The position numbers and the translations under genes are program-made. Source: Halopseudomonas salina (lineage in GTDB: Bacteria; Pseudomonadota; Gammaproteobacteria; Pseudomonadales; Pseudomonadaceae). Taken from it: 64,000 bases of DNA. The stretch is taken from positions 1 to 64,000 of the forward strand of contig NZ_VTTI01000007.1 of NCBI RefSeq assembly GCF_008641105.1. The letters run 5' to 3'. Below, piece by piece: positions 28,190 to 38,199 of this stretch (position 1 is the stretch's first letter; the number at the start of each line of letters is the position of its first letter). Below the pieces are notes generated by a model that did not search any database, was not told where the DNA came from, and worked only from the letters and a program-made list of their open reading frames with translations.

Positions 28190-29444
28190 TTTAAGCAAGG
28201 CGCTCTTGTTGACACTTCTTGCACGAGCATTATCAGCGATTGGCTCGATAACACTTGGTATATTGCTAGCTCGGCTTTATGGCGCGCCAGGCTTTGGTAT
28301 TTTTGCATTAGCACAAAGTGTGATACTCGGAGCCGCCATGATTGCAAGAAGCGGAACAAATAACGCACTAATGAAATATGCCGCTCAAACGACTAACAAC
28401 GCTGAGTCCATTATCTACTTGAAATGGGGCATAAAAAGAACGGCAATCCCTACAACCCTTATAACAGCAATCGTATATCTCAGTGCGACTCAAATCGAGA
28501 AACTATCATCTTTAGGCGGTGTTGGCGAAGTAATCAGAGCCATGGCATTATCAACGCCACCACTGACATTGTGTTTCGTCCTTTCAGGGTTTTTAAAAGG
28601 GCTTAGGCGCCCTGTCGCAGCAAGCATGCTAGAGAACGGTGCAATATCACTTGTTGCAACCGCAACAATTTTATGTGGTTGGTTGATATGGGGTATTTCA
28701 ATAGAGGGAGCTGCTACTGCTTTCACGCTATCAACCTTTTTAGTACTATGTTACGGCTGCATTGCATTATACCTAGTATTGAAAAATACAAACAAAGAGG
28801 TACAGACAAAAATAGCACCAGTTAAAGAGCTAAACAAAGTTTCAAAGAACTTCATGGCTTTGAATCTAACACAGCTATTTCAACAAGTGGGCACGATAGT
28901 AATTGCCGGGATTCTCGTGAACGACCAAGAACTTGGATTATTCAGATCCGCAGAGCGGATAGCAATGAGTATCGGGATGATATTGATCGCCATAAACGCT
29001 ATATACCCACCAAGATTTGCCACCACGCATAACTTAAAAAACTATAAAGCGCTAAAGTCACTGGTCCTGAAAAGCGCCCTCAGTGGTGTATTTTTAGCAA
29101 CACCGATATACTTGATAATTATCATCTACGGAAGGGATATATTAGCTCTTTTTGGACCGGAGTTTGGAGCAGCATATCCGGTTTTGTTAATCCTCGCCAC
29201 AGCTCAGTTCTTCAACGTCGCAACTGGATCCATTGGGTTTCTGCTAAACATGACCGGGCACGACAATCTAATGAAGAACGCAGCAATTATTTTGGTTCTT
29301 GTTGGATTACCATCTTATACACTACTAACGATGGGATTCGGGATTTATGGTAGCGCTATCGGCTTAGCAGGAGTAATAGTCGGACAAAACCTACTTAGCT
29401 TAGCCCTTATCTTCATTAAGCGAAAATCTATATTTGGAAACTGA
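28179..29444 (+). CDS. wzx: Wzx-type oligosaccharide flippase
   Basis: Polytopic membrane protein of 421 residues with about 12 hydrophobic segments. The N-terminus (LSKALLLTLLARALSAIGSITLGILLARL-like) is characteristic of the polysaccharide-synthesis MATE/MOP family. It would flip the lipid-linked repeat unit to the periplasm. It starts at GTG inside the last codons of cysN (11-bp overlap) with GGGAA upstream. Codon use is strongly AT-rich, as for all genes to about 34.9 kb. Confidence 0.88.
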   Translation: MKYSLSKALLLTLLARALSAIGSITLGILLARLYGAPGFGIFALAQSVILGAAMIARSGTNNALMKYAAQTTNNAESIIYLKWGIKRTAIPTTLITAIVYLSATQIEKLSSLGGVGEVIRAMALSTPPLTLCFVLSGFLKGLRRPVAASMLENGAISLVATATILCGWLIWGISIEGAATAFTLSTFLVLCYGCIALYLVLKNTNKEVQTKIAPVKELNKVSKNFMALNLTQLFQQVGTIVIAGILVNDQELGLFRSAERIAMSIGMILIAINAIYPPRFATTHNLKNYKALKSLVLKSALSGVFLATPIYLIIIIYGRDILALFGPEFGAAYPVLLILATAQFFNVATGSIGFLLNMTGHDNLMKNAAIILVLVGLPSYTLLTMGFGIYGSAIGLAGVIVGQNLLSLALIFIKRKSIFGN

Positions 29445-29447
29445 CAG

Positions 29448-30317
29448 ATGTTTTTTCAAAATGCTTTTATCCGAAAGTTACTAATTTATTCCTACACATT
29501 AAAGACTCGACGAAAATTTACACCGGGAATGCCAAAGATTTTCCTAAATAGCATTCCTAAATCCGGCACACACCTAGTTACTGGCTTATTATCCAGCACA
29601 CCAGGCCTCATCAACAGCGGCTCACACCTTGAAACAAGACTTGTAAATAAGAGATCCGAAGGTAACGCTCACAAAAATGAAAAATTTGATATAGACGAAT
29701 CAATCTTCCAAAAACAAGTATGTAAGTTGAATGAGGGCCACTTTTTTAGTGCTCACCTACCTTATGACCCTTTAATTTGCGGCATAACAAAACAAAACAA
29801 TGTTTCCACGATATTTTTAGCCCGCCATCCCGGCGCAATAATAATATCTGAGTATCACTATATAGTTAACTTGAAGCGCCATTTCTTACATCCCACATTA
29901 ACAACGCAATTCAATTCCAGTAAAGACCAGATAGAAGCTCTAGCGACAGGCTTTGAATACTTGCATAATGGTACAAAATACCGACAACCATCATTCGAAG
30001 AACGAATGGCTCGCTTCAAAGACTGGAGAACAGAAGAGTCAACTTTCTATGTTCAATACGAAGAACTTATGAATGACCAAAAAAGTGTGCTTGCGGGAAA
30101 TGATTCCGTAATTCTTCTTAATCTCTTTTCTCACATCGGCATGGTGGCAGATCAACACGAGATAGCAAAGATTATATCCGAATCAGTTAATAGAAAGTCG
30201 TTTACCAAACGCAAAGGGAATATATCTGGCTGGAAAAGCGAACTCGAACTATTAGCCCCGGACTCTTCTGTCGTAGAGAAAAGCATAAACCAATCAGCTA
30301 CTTTATTAGGATACTAA
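29448..30317 (+). CDS. Sulfotransferase, candidate polysaccharide-modifying (1)
   Basis: A 289-residue protein with the two PAPS-binding signatures of the Sulfotransfer_1 fold: the 5'-phosphosulfate loop IPKSGTHL (36-43) and the 3'-phosphate motif around R126 with the later Ser (LARHPGAIIISEYHY). A C-terminal RKGNISGWK resembles the cofactor loop RKG..GDWK of cytosolic sulfotransferases. It lies between wzx and wzy. The acceptor is unknown but, from context, is probably the lipid-linked or nascent polysaccharide. Confidence 0.85.
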   Translation: MFFQNAFIRKLLIYSYTLKTRRKFTPGMPKIFLNSIPKSGTHLVTGLLSSTPGLINSGSHLETRLVNKRSEGNAHKNEKFDIDESIFQKQVCKLNEGHFFSAHLPYDPLICGITKQNNVSTIFLARHPGAIIISEYHYIVNLKRHFLHPTLTTQFNSSKDQIEALATGFEYLHNGTKYRQPSFEERMARFKDWRTEESTFYVQYEELMNDQKSVLAGNDSVILLNLFSHIGMVADQHEIAKIISESVNRKSFTKRKGNISGWKSELELLAPDSSVVEKSINQSATLLGY

Positions 30318-30325
30318 GCACTCTA

Positions 30326-31813
30326 ATGTTACCTCATAAGAAGTCGAGCGCACAGGTATCGTCAAGCCATTCAAAAAGAAATATGAATTTGCGCTTGATA
30401 GCACTTATATACCCAAATATTATAATATCATTATTTTTTCTGTTACTTTACACCCTAAGTAATGAGGAAGGATATTTATTCTGCTCGATTTCTTTTCTAT
30501 GTCTCTGCGCATTTCTTCCGTCACAACTAAACAATAGAAAGATCGATGTCTTTGAACCAATTAATCTCATATATTTTGCAGTTTTTCTAGGGACCGCAGC
30601 CAGATCGTTACTTGTTACATTACAAGGAAGCGAAAAATTCGATTATTTAACCGAGGGCTTTTCCTTCAGCACAATTCTAGGTTTTAGCCCATTCCTTTTT
30701 TTAGGACTTCTCAGCTTAAATTTAGGATACTCGTTTCATAACAAAAGAATACCAATAGAAAGACTATTTCTTTTAAAACGAAAAATAAGCACAAATAAAA
30801 TTCATGCAATTTTTCCTGTTGCGATATTTATTTCAGCAACAGGAAGCTTTCTATACCTAAAGACAATAAATCTCGACCTTAGTGATTTAACATCAATTTC
30901 AAACAAAAGAGCCATAGAGGTTGATGATGGCACTTACAGCGCATATGGTCATCTAAAGTTTCTTGCTTCTTTTGCAGAAGTGGCATTATATCTGGTGCTA
31001 GCGAGTGGACTAACAATGCTCAAACGCTCGCATAAGCTCTCAAACCAAATAATGATTTACACAGCATTCGCCTTCGCATTTATTACCCCTTTCGTATCAA
31101 GCTCCAGAATGGACATTATGCTAGTAGGCATTAACTGCTTAATTATTATCTATTATGCGAAAAATCGCTCTTTACCAAAAAAGGTATTGATAGGCACACT
31201 TGTATTTTCTGTTTCTATTGCTTCAGGAATGGGATATCTACGTGCAACAGCGCAAGGTAATGATGCATCAACTTATACCGACCCTATTCAGTCAACTGTA
31301 GGGTCAGGTAACTTCGTTGACTTAGCGCGAACCTCGATCATTATCGCTAACGTGCCTGAAAAAATGGATTATCTTTATGGTACATCCTTAATTTCTTGGA
31401 TTACAGCCCCTATACCCAGAGTAATATGGCCAGAGAAGCCAAACGTCAGCCTAGGCCCTTCAGTGCGAAGTGAAATCTATGGCCTACCAACACTCAACAA
31501 TGGTTTCCCCCCTGGAATTGTAGCTGAGGGATATATGAATTTTGGTTATATTGGCCTTATTATACTTCCTTTTCTTTTTGGCTCCATTCAAAAACTTTTG
31601 TATATGACCTTTAGAAATATAATAATTTCCAACCCTATTGCGCTGTTGATTTACATAAGCTTTCTATGGCGTTTTTCGTTCGGAGCAATCGGCCTGAATT
31701 TTTCACAAGCATTAGTTCAAGTAGCTACTGACATCGTCGTCATGGGCACACTATTGATACTCACAACATCCTCGGCGAGAAAAGCAAATCTGCAGAAGGC
31801 AAAGTCATTATGA
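30326..31813 (+). CDS. wzy: Wzy-type polysaccharide polymerase
   Basis: Very hydrophobic protein of 495 residues with about 12 membrane segments, typical of O-antigen/capsule polymerases. The large periplasmic loop around PRVIWPEKPN...FPPGIVAEGYMNFG matches the pattern of the oligosaccharide repeat unit polymerase family. It would join repeat units at the outer face of the inner membrane. The start is uncertain: Met1 lacks a clear ribosome site and Met20 (30383) is possible. It overlaps the next gene by 4 bp. Confidence 0.85.
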   Translation: MLPHKKSSAQVSSSHSKRNMNLRLIALIYPNIIISLFFLLLYTLSNEEGYLFCSISFLCLCAFLPSQLNNRKIDVFEPINLIYFAVFLGTAARSLLVTLQGSEKFDYLTEGFSFSTILGFSPFLFLGLLSLNLGYSFHNKRIPIERLFLLKRKISTNKIHAIFPVAIFISATGSFLYLKTINLDLSDLTSISNKRAIEVDDGTYSAYGHLKFLASFAEVALYLVLASGLTMLKRSHKLSNQIMIYTAFAFAFITPFVSSSRMDIMLVGINCLIIIYYAKNRSLPKKVLIGTLVFSVSIASGMGYLRATAQGNDASTYTDPIQSTVGSGNFVDLARTSIIIANVPEKMDYLYGTSLISWITAPIPRVIWPEKPNVSLGPSVRSEIYGLPTLNNGFPPGIVAEGYMNFGYIGLIILPFLFGSIQKLLYMTFRNIIISNPIALLIYISFLWRFSFGAIGLNFSQALVQVATDIVVMGTLLILTTSSARKANLQKAKSL

Positions 31814-32670
31814 TAGACTTTTTAGTAATAGGTTCAATGAAAAGCGGTACTACCACACTCCATTCTGACCTTGCAACCATTGATGGGATTTACTCTCCAG
31901 CCAACAAAGAGCCCATGATATTTAATTCAGATAAAATCATGTCAAAGTCTGGCAAAAGACAGTATGAACAACTTTTTGGCGGCGCAGCACCTAATGATCT
32001 TAAAGGAGAATTCTCAACTACTTACACTATGCTTCCCAAATTCCCCGGCGTGGTAAATCGCGTGTTGTCTGTAATCGGTCCGGAGTTAAAAATAATATAC
32101 TTGGTTAGAGACCCAATTGAGAGAGCACGCTCACATATCTACCACGACTTGCTCGCAGGACGCGTAAAGGGCAACATAAACGATTTAGCTAATGCCGAAA
32201 CACGCTTCTGTGATGTCAGTAAATATCACTTCCAGCTTACTCCGTGGATAGAAGCGTTTGGTTATGAAAATATTAAAGTCATTCAATTCGAAAAATATAT
32301 AAATTCGCGTTTAGAAACAACTTTAGACATAGCTTCTTTTCTGGGCTTAAAGTCACCAAATATATCCATTGACACCAACACCAAGTTAAACGTTTCATCC
32401 GAGAAGCTAGTTCCAATATCTTGGGTTGGCGCCATTGTAAGCAACAGAGATTGGTATAAAAATCTGGTCAAGCCATTACTTCCGGTCCAAGTCAGATCGC
32501 AACTCAAGTCTCTTTTAGCCCGGAAATCAAAAATCGATCCGGGCACATTTTCAAGCAATACTGAAACTAAGATTTTTGAACAAATTCATGACGACATCGA
32601 AAGGTTTCGCTTAGAGTGGGACATCGACATATCTTTATGGCAAACCTACAGCCGGCTTTTATCGAAATGA
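31810..32670 (+). CDS. Sulfotransferase, candidate polysaccharide-modifying (2)
   Basis: A 286-residue sulfotransferase of the heparan-sulfate/NodH-like branch. The 5'-PSB loop is IGSMKSGTTTL (7-17) and the 3'-PB motif is LVRDPIERARSHIYHD (98-113). It differs from the enzyme at 29448-30317 in motif detail and so probably modifies another position or sugar. ATGA overlaps join it to wzy upstream and to the glycosyltransferase downstream, indicating tight co-translation. Confidence 0.88.
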   Translation: MIDFLVIGSMKSGTTTLHSDLATIDGIYSPANKEPMIFNSDKIMSKSGKRQYEQLFGGAAPNDLKGEFSTTYTMLPKFPGVVNRVLSVIGPELKIIYLVRDPIERARSHIYHDLLAGRVKGNINDLANAETRFCDVSKYHFQLTPWIEAFGYENIKVIQFEKYINSRLETTLDIASFLGLKSPNISIDTNTKLNVSSEKLVPISWVGAIVSNRDWYKNLVKPLLPVQVRSQLKSLLARKSKIDPGTFSSNTETKIFEQIHDDIERFRLEWDIDISLWQTYSRLLSK

Positions 32671-33821
32671 AAATTCTACACATAATAGAAAATTTTGATG
32701 ATCGATATGGTGGGCCTGCTAAATCTATTCCGGAGCTTATACACTCCCTGCCTCATCGTACATCTTCTATGGTTACTAGCACTTTTCTCCGAGGGGACAA
32801 GCGCAATTCCCGGGCAAGACAGTTTCGCATACCTGTCCTATATTCCCGGGGAACAAAATTTCACAATTTTTATTTATCTTGTCGTTTTTACAAAACCCTC
32901 AAAGAAGCTCATATGGAAAACCATTTTGATTTAATTCATTTCCATTCCATCTGGTCTTTTCCAACCCTTGTGGGTTTTTTGTTTGCAAGGCTACATAAAA
33001 TTCCGTATGTCATCTCGCCACGCTCAAGCCTGTTTCAGCAGTCTTTAGTTAAAAATCGGTTATTTAAAATAGTATTGCGGAAGATTTTTATTGATAGATT
33101 CCTGAAACAAGCCAAGGCTGTCCACGTCACATCGGAACAGGAAGCCAATGATTTCTCCTTACTTAAGCTTAATAATAATATAGAACTAATATCCAACGGT
33201 GTTTCTTCGGCAGAATTCATACCTCTAATTGAGAAACGTGCAGCACAACAAGCGCTCGGCCTATCAAGCTCACACAGATACATACTTTTTCTTTCGAGGA
33301 TTGAAGCTCGGAAACAATTAGATCTACTGTTTATTGCTTATGAGAAAGCAGCACTTCCGAAAGAGTGGAAATTATTAATTTGCGGCACGGGAGAAACAAA
33401 TTACGTTCAGACCCTAGTAGATTTGGCCGAAAATCTCAGGATTTCTGATCGAGTCATTTTTTGTGGGCATCTTGGTCTTGAAGCGCGCTTGATGGCCTAT
33501 TGGGCATCAGAACTGTTTGTTCTTCCTAGCAAGTTTGAGAACTTTGGTATGGCAATAGCCGAAGCAATGGCTGCTCATTTGCCTGTAATTGTCTCCACTA
33601 ATACACCGTGGAAAGACATTCAGAAAAAAAATTGTGGTTGGGTTATGGAGCCTACAGTAGATAAGCTTAAGGAAGCTCTGACCATCGCTTGCAATACGCC
33701 TAGCGCTGACCTTAAGAAAATGGGTGCAAACGCAGCTCAAATTATAATCTCTACCTACGACTGGTCTCAGTCTGGCGTGAAAACCACGGAGTCGTATGAA
33801 AACATTCTATACAAAAATTAA
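32667..33821 (+). CDS. GT4-family glycosyltransferase
   Basis: GT-B fold enzyme of 384 residues. The N-terminus MKILHIIENFDDRYGGPAKS is typical of group 1 transferases that act on bacterial surface sugars; the C-terminal donor-binding helix has FENFGMAIAEAMA (E-x7-E pattern). The start overlaps the stop of the sulfotransferase gene by 4 bp; the longer open frame upstream is rejected. The donor cannot be named; UDP-glucuronate or a fucose donor are candidates from the locus. It overlaps the acyltransferase gene by 26 bp. Confidence 0.88.
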   Translation: MKILHIIENFDDRYGGPAKSIPELIHSLPHRTSSMVTSTFLRGDKRNSRARQFRIPVLYSRGTKFHNFYLSCRFYKTLKEAHMENHFDLIHFHSIWSFPTLVGFLFARLHKIPYVISPRSSLFQQSLVKNRLFKIVLRKIFIDRFLKQAKAVHVTSEQEANDFSLLKLNNNIELISNGVSSAEFIPLIEKRAAQQALGLSSSHRYILFLSRIEARKQLDLLFIAYEKAALPKEWKLLICGTGETNYVQTLVDLAENLRISDRVIFCGHLGLEARLMAYWASELFVLPSKFENFGMAIAEAMAAHLPVIVSTNTPWKDIQKKNCGWVMEPTVDKLKEALTIACNTPSADLKKMGANAAQIIISTYDWSQSGVKTTESYENILYKN

Positions 33822-34389
33822 GCCATTCATTCGCCGGCACGGTCTCATACTCTCAATCTTTCGCTTACCCTTAAGATTTTTCCTTAAACTTGGAGATCGT
33901 ATTAATACCCTTAGATGGCGGTTTTTAATCAAAAACATTGGTGAAGGGAGTGTAATACAACTCGGTGTAAAAATTGAAAATCCGATGCGCGTGCGCATCG
34001 GACGAAATTGTTTTCTTACTAAGGGCTGTGCACTCACCTCAGAAACAGCTATAGGGGTTTTAACCTTGAGTGAAGGGGTACAGATCAATAGCAATACCCG
34101 GATAGATCATACCGGTGATCTTCTGATTGGAGCCGGCGTATTAATTTCAGAAAACTGCGTAATTTATACTCATTCGCACGGTTATAATCCGCGTTCAGAA
34201 CCTATTGCCATGCCTAAAATTATAGGTCCTGGTGTTTGGGTGGGATCGCAGTCAATCATATTAGAAAATTGTCAGCTTGTCTCTGCCAACAGTATTATCG
34301 CTGCCGGCAGTGTACTTACCAAAAGCTGCACTGACCGTGGTATTTATGGCGGCGTTCCCGCAAAATTAATTAAACGCTTAAACGAATAA
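33796..34389 (+). CDS. Hexapeptide-repeat acyltransferase
   Basis: A 197-residue protein with left-handed beta-helix repeats (for example [33 protein letters not shown]) and the C-terminal VPAKLIKR of WbbJ/NodL-like acetyltransferases. The histidine in THSHG is the expected catalytic region. It probably O-acetylates a sugar of the repeat unit. It overlaps the upstream glycosyltransferase gene by 26 bp and is AT-rich. Confidence 0.85.
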   Translation: MKTFYTKIKPFIRRHGLILSIFRLPLRFFLKLGDRINTLRWRFLIKNIGEGSVIQLGVKIENPMRVRIGRNCFLTKGCALTSETAIGVLTLSEGVQINSNTRIDHTGDLLIGAGVLISENCVIYTHSHGYNPRSEPIAMPKIIGPGVWVGSQSIILENCQLVSANSIIAAGSVLTKSCTDRGIYGGVPAKLIKRLNE

Positions 34390-34400
34390 CTGGAGTTTCC

Positions 34401-35525
34401 ATGATGAGCAACAAAGCATTAATAACAGGCATTACTGGCCAAGACGGTTCTTATTTGGCAGAATTCCTAATTGCAAAAGGTTATGAGGTTCATGGTATCA
34501 AAAGACGCGCATCGTCTTTTAACACACAGCGTGTGGACCATATTTATCAAGACCCACATGTCGATAATCAAAACTTTATTCTTCATTACGGTGATTTAAC
34601 CGATTCTTCCAATTTAACAAGAATTATTCAAGAAATTCAGCCTGACGAGATTTATAACTTAGGCGCCCAGTCTCATGTGGCGGTAAGTTTTGATTCACCG
34701 GAATATACGGCTGATGTAGACGCGATGGGTACTTTGCGCATTCTGGAAGCCATCAGGCTGCTGGGCCTGGAAAAGAAAACACGCTTTTATCAAGCGTCTA
34801 CTTCCGAACTTTATGGGCTTGTCCAAGAAACCCCTCAGAGAGAAACCACTCCTTTCTACCCTCGATCACCTTACGCAGTAGCTAAACTTTATGCTTATTG
34901 GATTACTGTAAACTATCGAGAAGCTTATGGCATGTATGCTTGCAATGGTATCTTGTTTAATCACGAGTCCCCACGCAGGGGCGAAACTTTTGTTACTCGT
35001 AAAATTACGCGTGGTTTGGCTAACATATCTCAGGGCCTAGAAAGCTGTTTGTTCATGGGCAATCTTGATGCCCTCCGTGATTGGGGACATGCGAAGGACT
35101 ACGTTCGTATGCAGTGGATGATGCTGCAGCAGGACAAACCTGAGGATTTTGTTATAGCGACTGGCGTTCAGTATTCAGTACGTGAGTTTATTCGTTGGTC
35201 AGCTGCAGAGATCGGCGTGACCTTGAGATTTGAAGGCAAAGGACTAGACGAGATCGCTGTAGTCGAATCCATTACGGGAGACAATGCACCTGCGATCAAG
35301 GTCGGTGATGTTTTGGTCCGGATCGACCCACGTTACTTCCGGCCAGCTGAGGTCGAAACACTTCTCGGCGACCCGACGAAAGCTAAAGAAAAGCTGGGCT
35401 GGACTCCAGAGATCAGTGTGCAAGAAATGTGCGCGGAAATGGTACGGGAAGACCTGAAGGTAGCACAACGTCATGCCTTGTTGAAGCAGCATGGACACGA
35501 GTTGCCGGTGTCAATGGAGAATTGA
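34401..35525 (+). CDS. gmd: GDP-mannose 4,6-dehydratase
   Basis: First committed step of GDP-L-fucose synthesis. The 374-residue SDR protein has [14 protein letters not shown] at the N-terminus, ASTSELYG, and catalytic YAVAK. Its C-terminal part ends with the family's [20 protein letters not shown] segment. GGAG lies 5 bp upstream of the first of two adjacent ATGs. Composition moves from AT-rich to GC-rich along the gene (around 35.0-35.1 kb), which may mark the right edge of the exchanged cassette. Confidence 0.96.
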   Translation: MMSNKALITGITGQDGSYLAEFLIAKGYEVHGIKRRASSFNTQRVDHIYQDPHVDNQNFILHYGDLTDSSNLTRIIQEIQPDEIYNLGAQSHVAVSFDSPEYTADVDAMGTLRILEAIRLLGLEKKTRFYQASTSELYGLVQETPQRETTPFYPRSPYAVAKLYAYWITVNYREAYGMYACNGILFNHESPRRGETFVTRKITRGLANISQGLESCLFMGNLDALRDWGHAKDYVRMQWMMLQQDKPEDFVIATGVQYSVREFIRWSAAEIGVTLRFEGKGLDEIAVVESITGDNAPAIKVGDVLVRIDPRYFRPAEVETLLGDPTKAKEKLGWTPEISVQEMCAEMVREDLKVAQRHALLKQHGHELPVSMEN

Positions 35526-35526
35526 A

Positions 35527-36504
35527 ATGCAGCATGACAAGACATCAAGGGTATTTGTAGCCGGGCACCGGGGGATGGTTGGGTCAGCCATCGTCCGTCG
35601 TTTGCTCTCTGATGGCTACATCAACGTAATTACCGCTGGTCGCGATGAGCTTGATTTACTGGATCAAGGAGCGGTGCACTCCTTTTTCCAGGAGAATGAA
35701 TTTGATCAGGTGTATTTGGCGGCCGCAAAGGTAGGGGGCATCCAAGCCAACAACACATTGCCTGCGGAATTCATCTACGAGAACCTGATGATTCAAGCCA
35801 ATATTATCCATGCAGCTCACAGCCATGACATACAAAAGCTGCTATTTCTCGGTTCCTCCTGTATCTATCCAAAGCTTGCCGAGCAACCTATGCGCGAAGA
35901 CGCCTTGTTAACGGGTGCCCTTGAGCCCACTAACGAGCCCTACGCGATAGCGAAGATTGCCGGTATCAAGCTCTGCGAAAGCTACAACCGCCAATATGGT
36001 CGTGACTACCGCAGTGTGATGCCCACCAATCTGTATGGTCCCAACGACAATTACCATCCCGACAACAGCCATGTGATCCCCGCTTTGCTCCGGCGTTTTC
36101 ATGAGGCCTGCAAACGGGGCGACTCTGAAGTGGTTATCTGGGGCAGTGGTACCCCTATGCGCGAATTTCTCCATGTCGACGATATGGCGGCGGCTTCGGT
36201 GTATGTCATGAATCTGGATAACCAGACCTATCAGGCCAACACCAAACCTATGCTCAGCCATATCAATGTAGGTACTGGACAGGATTGCACTATCAAGCAG
36301 TTGGCGGAAACTGTGGCGAAGGTTACGGGTTTCAAAGGCGCGTTAACGTTTGACAGCTCCAAACCTGACGGCGCACCAAGAAAGCTTATGGACGTGTCAC
36401 GACTGAAGTCCCTCGGCTGGGAGTCAAGCATCGAACTTGAGGAAGGCTTGAACAACGCATACGAGTGGTTCGTCGACAATGCTGCGAACGCACGGTCGCA
36501 TTGA
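35527..36504 (+). CDS. fcl: GDP-L-fucose synthase
   Basis: Epimerase-reductase that completes GDP-L-fucose from the Gmd product. The 325 residues from MQHDKTS show [12 protein letters not shown], the LGSSCIYP segment and the catalytic YAIAK. It begins one base after the gmd stop, so an in-frame start within gmd is not needed. It overlaps the next gene by one base (TGATG). Confidence 0.96.
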   Translation: MQHDKTSRVFVAGHRGMVGSAIVRRLLSDGYINVITAGRDELDLLDQGAVHSFFQENEFDQVYLAAAKVGGIQANNTLPAEFIYENLMIQANIIHAAHSHDIQKLLFLGSSCIYPKLAEQPMREDALLTGALEPTNEPYAIAKIAGIKLCESYNRQYGRDYRSVMPTNLYGPNDNYHPDNSHVIPALLRRFHEACKRGDSEVVIWGSGTPMREFLHVDDMAAASVYVMNLDNQTYQANTKPMLSHINVGTGQDCTIKQLAETVAKVTGFKGALTFDSSKPDGAPRKLMDVSRLKSLGWESSIELEEGLNNAYEWFVDNAANARSH

Positions 36505-37733
36505 TGAATATTGTTCTGTATGGCATCAACTATAGTCCTGAGCTAACCGGCATCGGTAAGTACTCCGGTGAAATGGGAGAATGGTTGCAGCGTTCTGGCC
36601 ACCAAGTCAGCGTTATTACAGCTCCTCCGTACTACCCTGAGTGGAGAGTCAAGGAAGGTTTTACCGGTTCGAGATGGCATCAGGCAGATGAAAATGGCGT
36701 AAGAGTCACCCGATGCCCGCTTTACGTGCCCAGAGAGGTGAACTCCCTCAAACGCCTACTTCATTTATCCAGCTTTGCCTTGAGCTCTTTATTTCCATTG
36801 ATAGCGCAACTCAGAAATAAACCCGATCTGGTCATTCTGGTTGCCCCTACGTTATTTTGCGCGCCGGGGGCTTGGTTGCTGTCGAAGTTAAGCGGCGCGA
36901 CCTCTGTGCTGCATATCCAGGATTACGAAGTAGACGCCCTTTTTGGGCTGGGCCTAGCCAAACCAGGCATACTCAAGCGGTTTGCCTATGCCACCGAGCG
37001 CTTCCTTTTGCGTCGCTTCGACTATCTATCCACGATTTCCAGCGGCATGCTCAAGCGTGCCAAAGAAAAGGGGGTACCAGAGAACCGCCTGGTATTTTTC
37101 CCCAATTGGTCTGAAACTCACCGGTTCAAAGACATTCGTCCCTGCCCAGATTTGCTCCGCAAACTGGGTGTACCTGACGGCAGAAGGGTCCTGCTCTACT
37201 CAGGGAATATGGGTGATAAGCAAGGATTGGAACAGCTCATCGATGCAGCGGAGCGATTGCAAGGGAATGAAGATATGTTCTTCTTGCTTGTAGGTGAAGG
37301 CTCAGGCAAGCAACGCTTGCTTGAAAAAGCCAAGGGCTTGCAACTTGCGAACGTGGCGTTCGCTCCGTTACAACCTTACGAAGACCTCCCGGTCTTGCTG
37401 GCTTCTGCAGATGTACACCTGGTTGTACAGAAACGTGGTGCGGCTGATGCTGTGCTGCCGTCTAAATTAACGAATATCCTCGCAGTTGGCGGCAATGCTG
37501 TTATCACTGCTGACTCTGACACAACCCTTGGGCTGCTATGTCTAGACCATCCCGGCATTGCGGTTTGCATTGAGCCGGAGTCTGTAGACGCCTTGCTTAC
37601 TGGCATCAACCAGGCCATGAAGATGCCTGCGAGGAATGCTATAGCCCAATCGTATGCCTCTGAGTATTTAGACAAGGAGAGTATTCTTCAACGCTTCATT
37701 GAGGAGGTTTCTTCTGATGTGGCTGCCAGATGA
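36504..37733 (+). CDS. wcaI: WcaI-like glycosyltransferase
   Basis: A 409-residue GT4 enzyme close to colanic acid Wca[21 protein letters not shown] at the N-terminus and the acceptor-side IQDYEVDALFGLGL block. In colanic acid synthesis WcaI is reported to add the fucose next to the initiating glucose. Together with WcaJ and the fucose genes this suggests a Fuc-Glc start of the repeat unit here. The ATG shares a base with the fcl stop. Confidence 0.88.
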   Translation: MNIVLYGINYSPELTGIGKYSGEMGEWLQRSGHQVSVITAPPYYPEWRVKEGFTGSRWHQADENGVRVTRCPLYVPREVNSLKRLLHLSSFALSSLFPLIAQLRNKPDLVILVAPTLFCAPGAWLLSKLSGATSVLHIQDYEVDALFGLGLAKPGILKRFAYATERFLLRRFDYLSTISSGMLKRAKEKGVPENRLVFFPNWSETHRFKDIRPCPDLLRKLGVPDGRRVLLYSGNMGDKQGLEQLIDAAERLQGNEDMFFLLVGEGSGKQRLLEKAKGLQLANVAFAPLQPYEDLPVLLASADVHLVVQKRGAADAVLPSKLTNILAVGGNAVITADSDTTLGLLCLDHPGIAVCIEPESVDALLTGINQAMKMPARNAIAQSYASEYLDKESILQRFIEEVSSDVAAR

Positions 37734-38199
37734 CACATTTCGAACTGTAATAGCTAGCACTCCATTGTTCTCAATGGACCTGATCATCAGGAATCCAGAA
37801 GGTCGTTTGCTGCTGGGCAAACGAACCAACCGGCCAGCTCAAGGCTTCTGGTTTGTGCCCGGTGGTCGCGTAATGAAAAACGAAACTCTGGACACAGCTT
37901 TTGGGCGCTTGACCCAAACAGAACTCGGTGTGGTTATCCCTCGTAGTTCAGCAAGCCTGCTCGACCTCTATGAGCACTTCTACGATGATTGTGTTTTTGG
38001 TGAGGCTCCGGACACTCACTATGTAGTAGCAGGATACCTATTGGACCTTGCTGATCAGTCGCTGCTTGATTTACCGAAATCTCAACACAATGAATTCAAA
38101 TGGTGGTCGCCGTCGGAGATGATCAACGACAACAGCGTGCACCAACACAGTCGGGATTACTTGGCTGCCCTGGCAAAGCACCCCAAAAAAGGATTATGA
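37717..38199 (+). CDS. gmm: GDP-mannose mannosyl hydrolase
   Basis: Nudix-related enzyme that hydrolyses GDP-mannose (and possibly GDP-fucose) and adjusts the donor pool. The 160 residues carry the altered Nudix box typical of Gmm ([19 protein letters not shown], then ELG) and end near the E. coli length. It overlaps wcaI by 17 bp and manC by 4 bp (ATGA). The order gmd-fcl-gmm-wcaI-manC of colanic acid clusters is nearly preserved. Confidence 0.93.
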   Translation: MWLPDDTFRTVIASTPLFSMDLIIRNPEGRLLLGKRTNRPAQGFWFVPGGRVMKNETLDTAFGRLTQTELGVVIPRSSASLLDLYEHFYDDCVFGEAPDTHYVVAGYLLDLADQSLLDLPKSQHNEFKWWSPSEMINDNSVHQHSRDYLAALAKHPKKGL

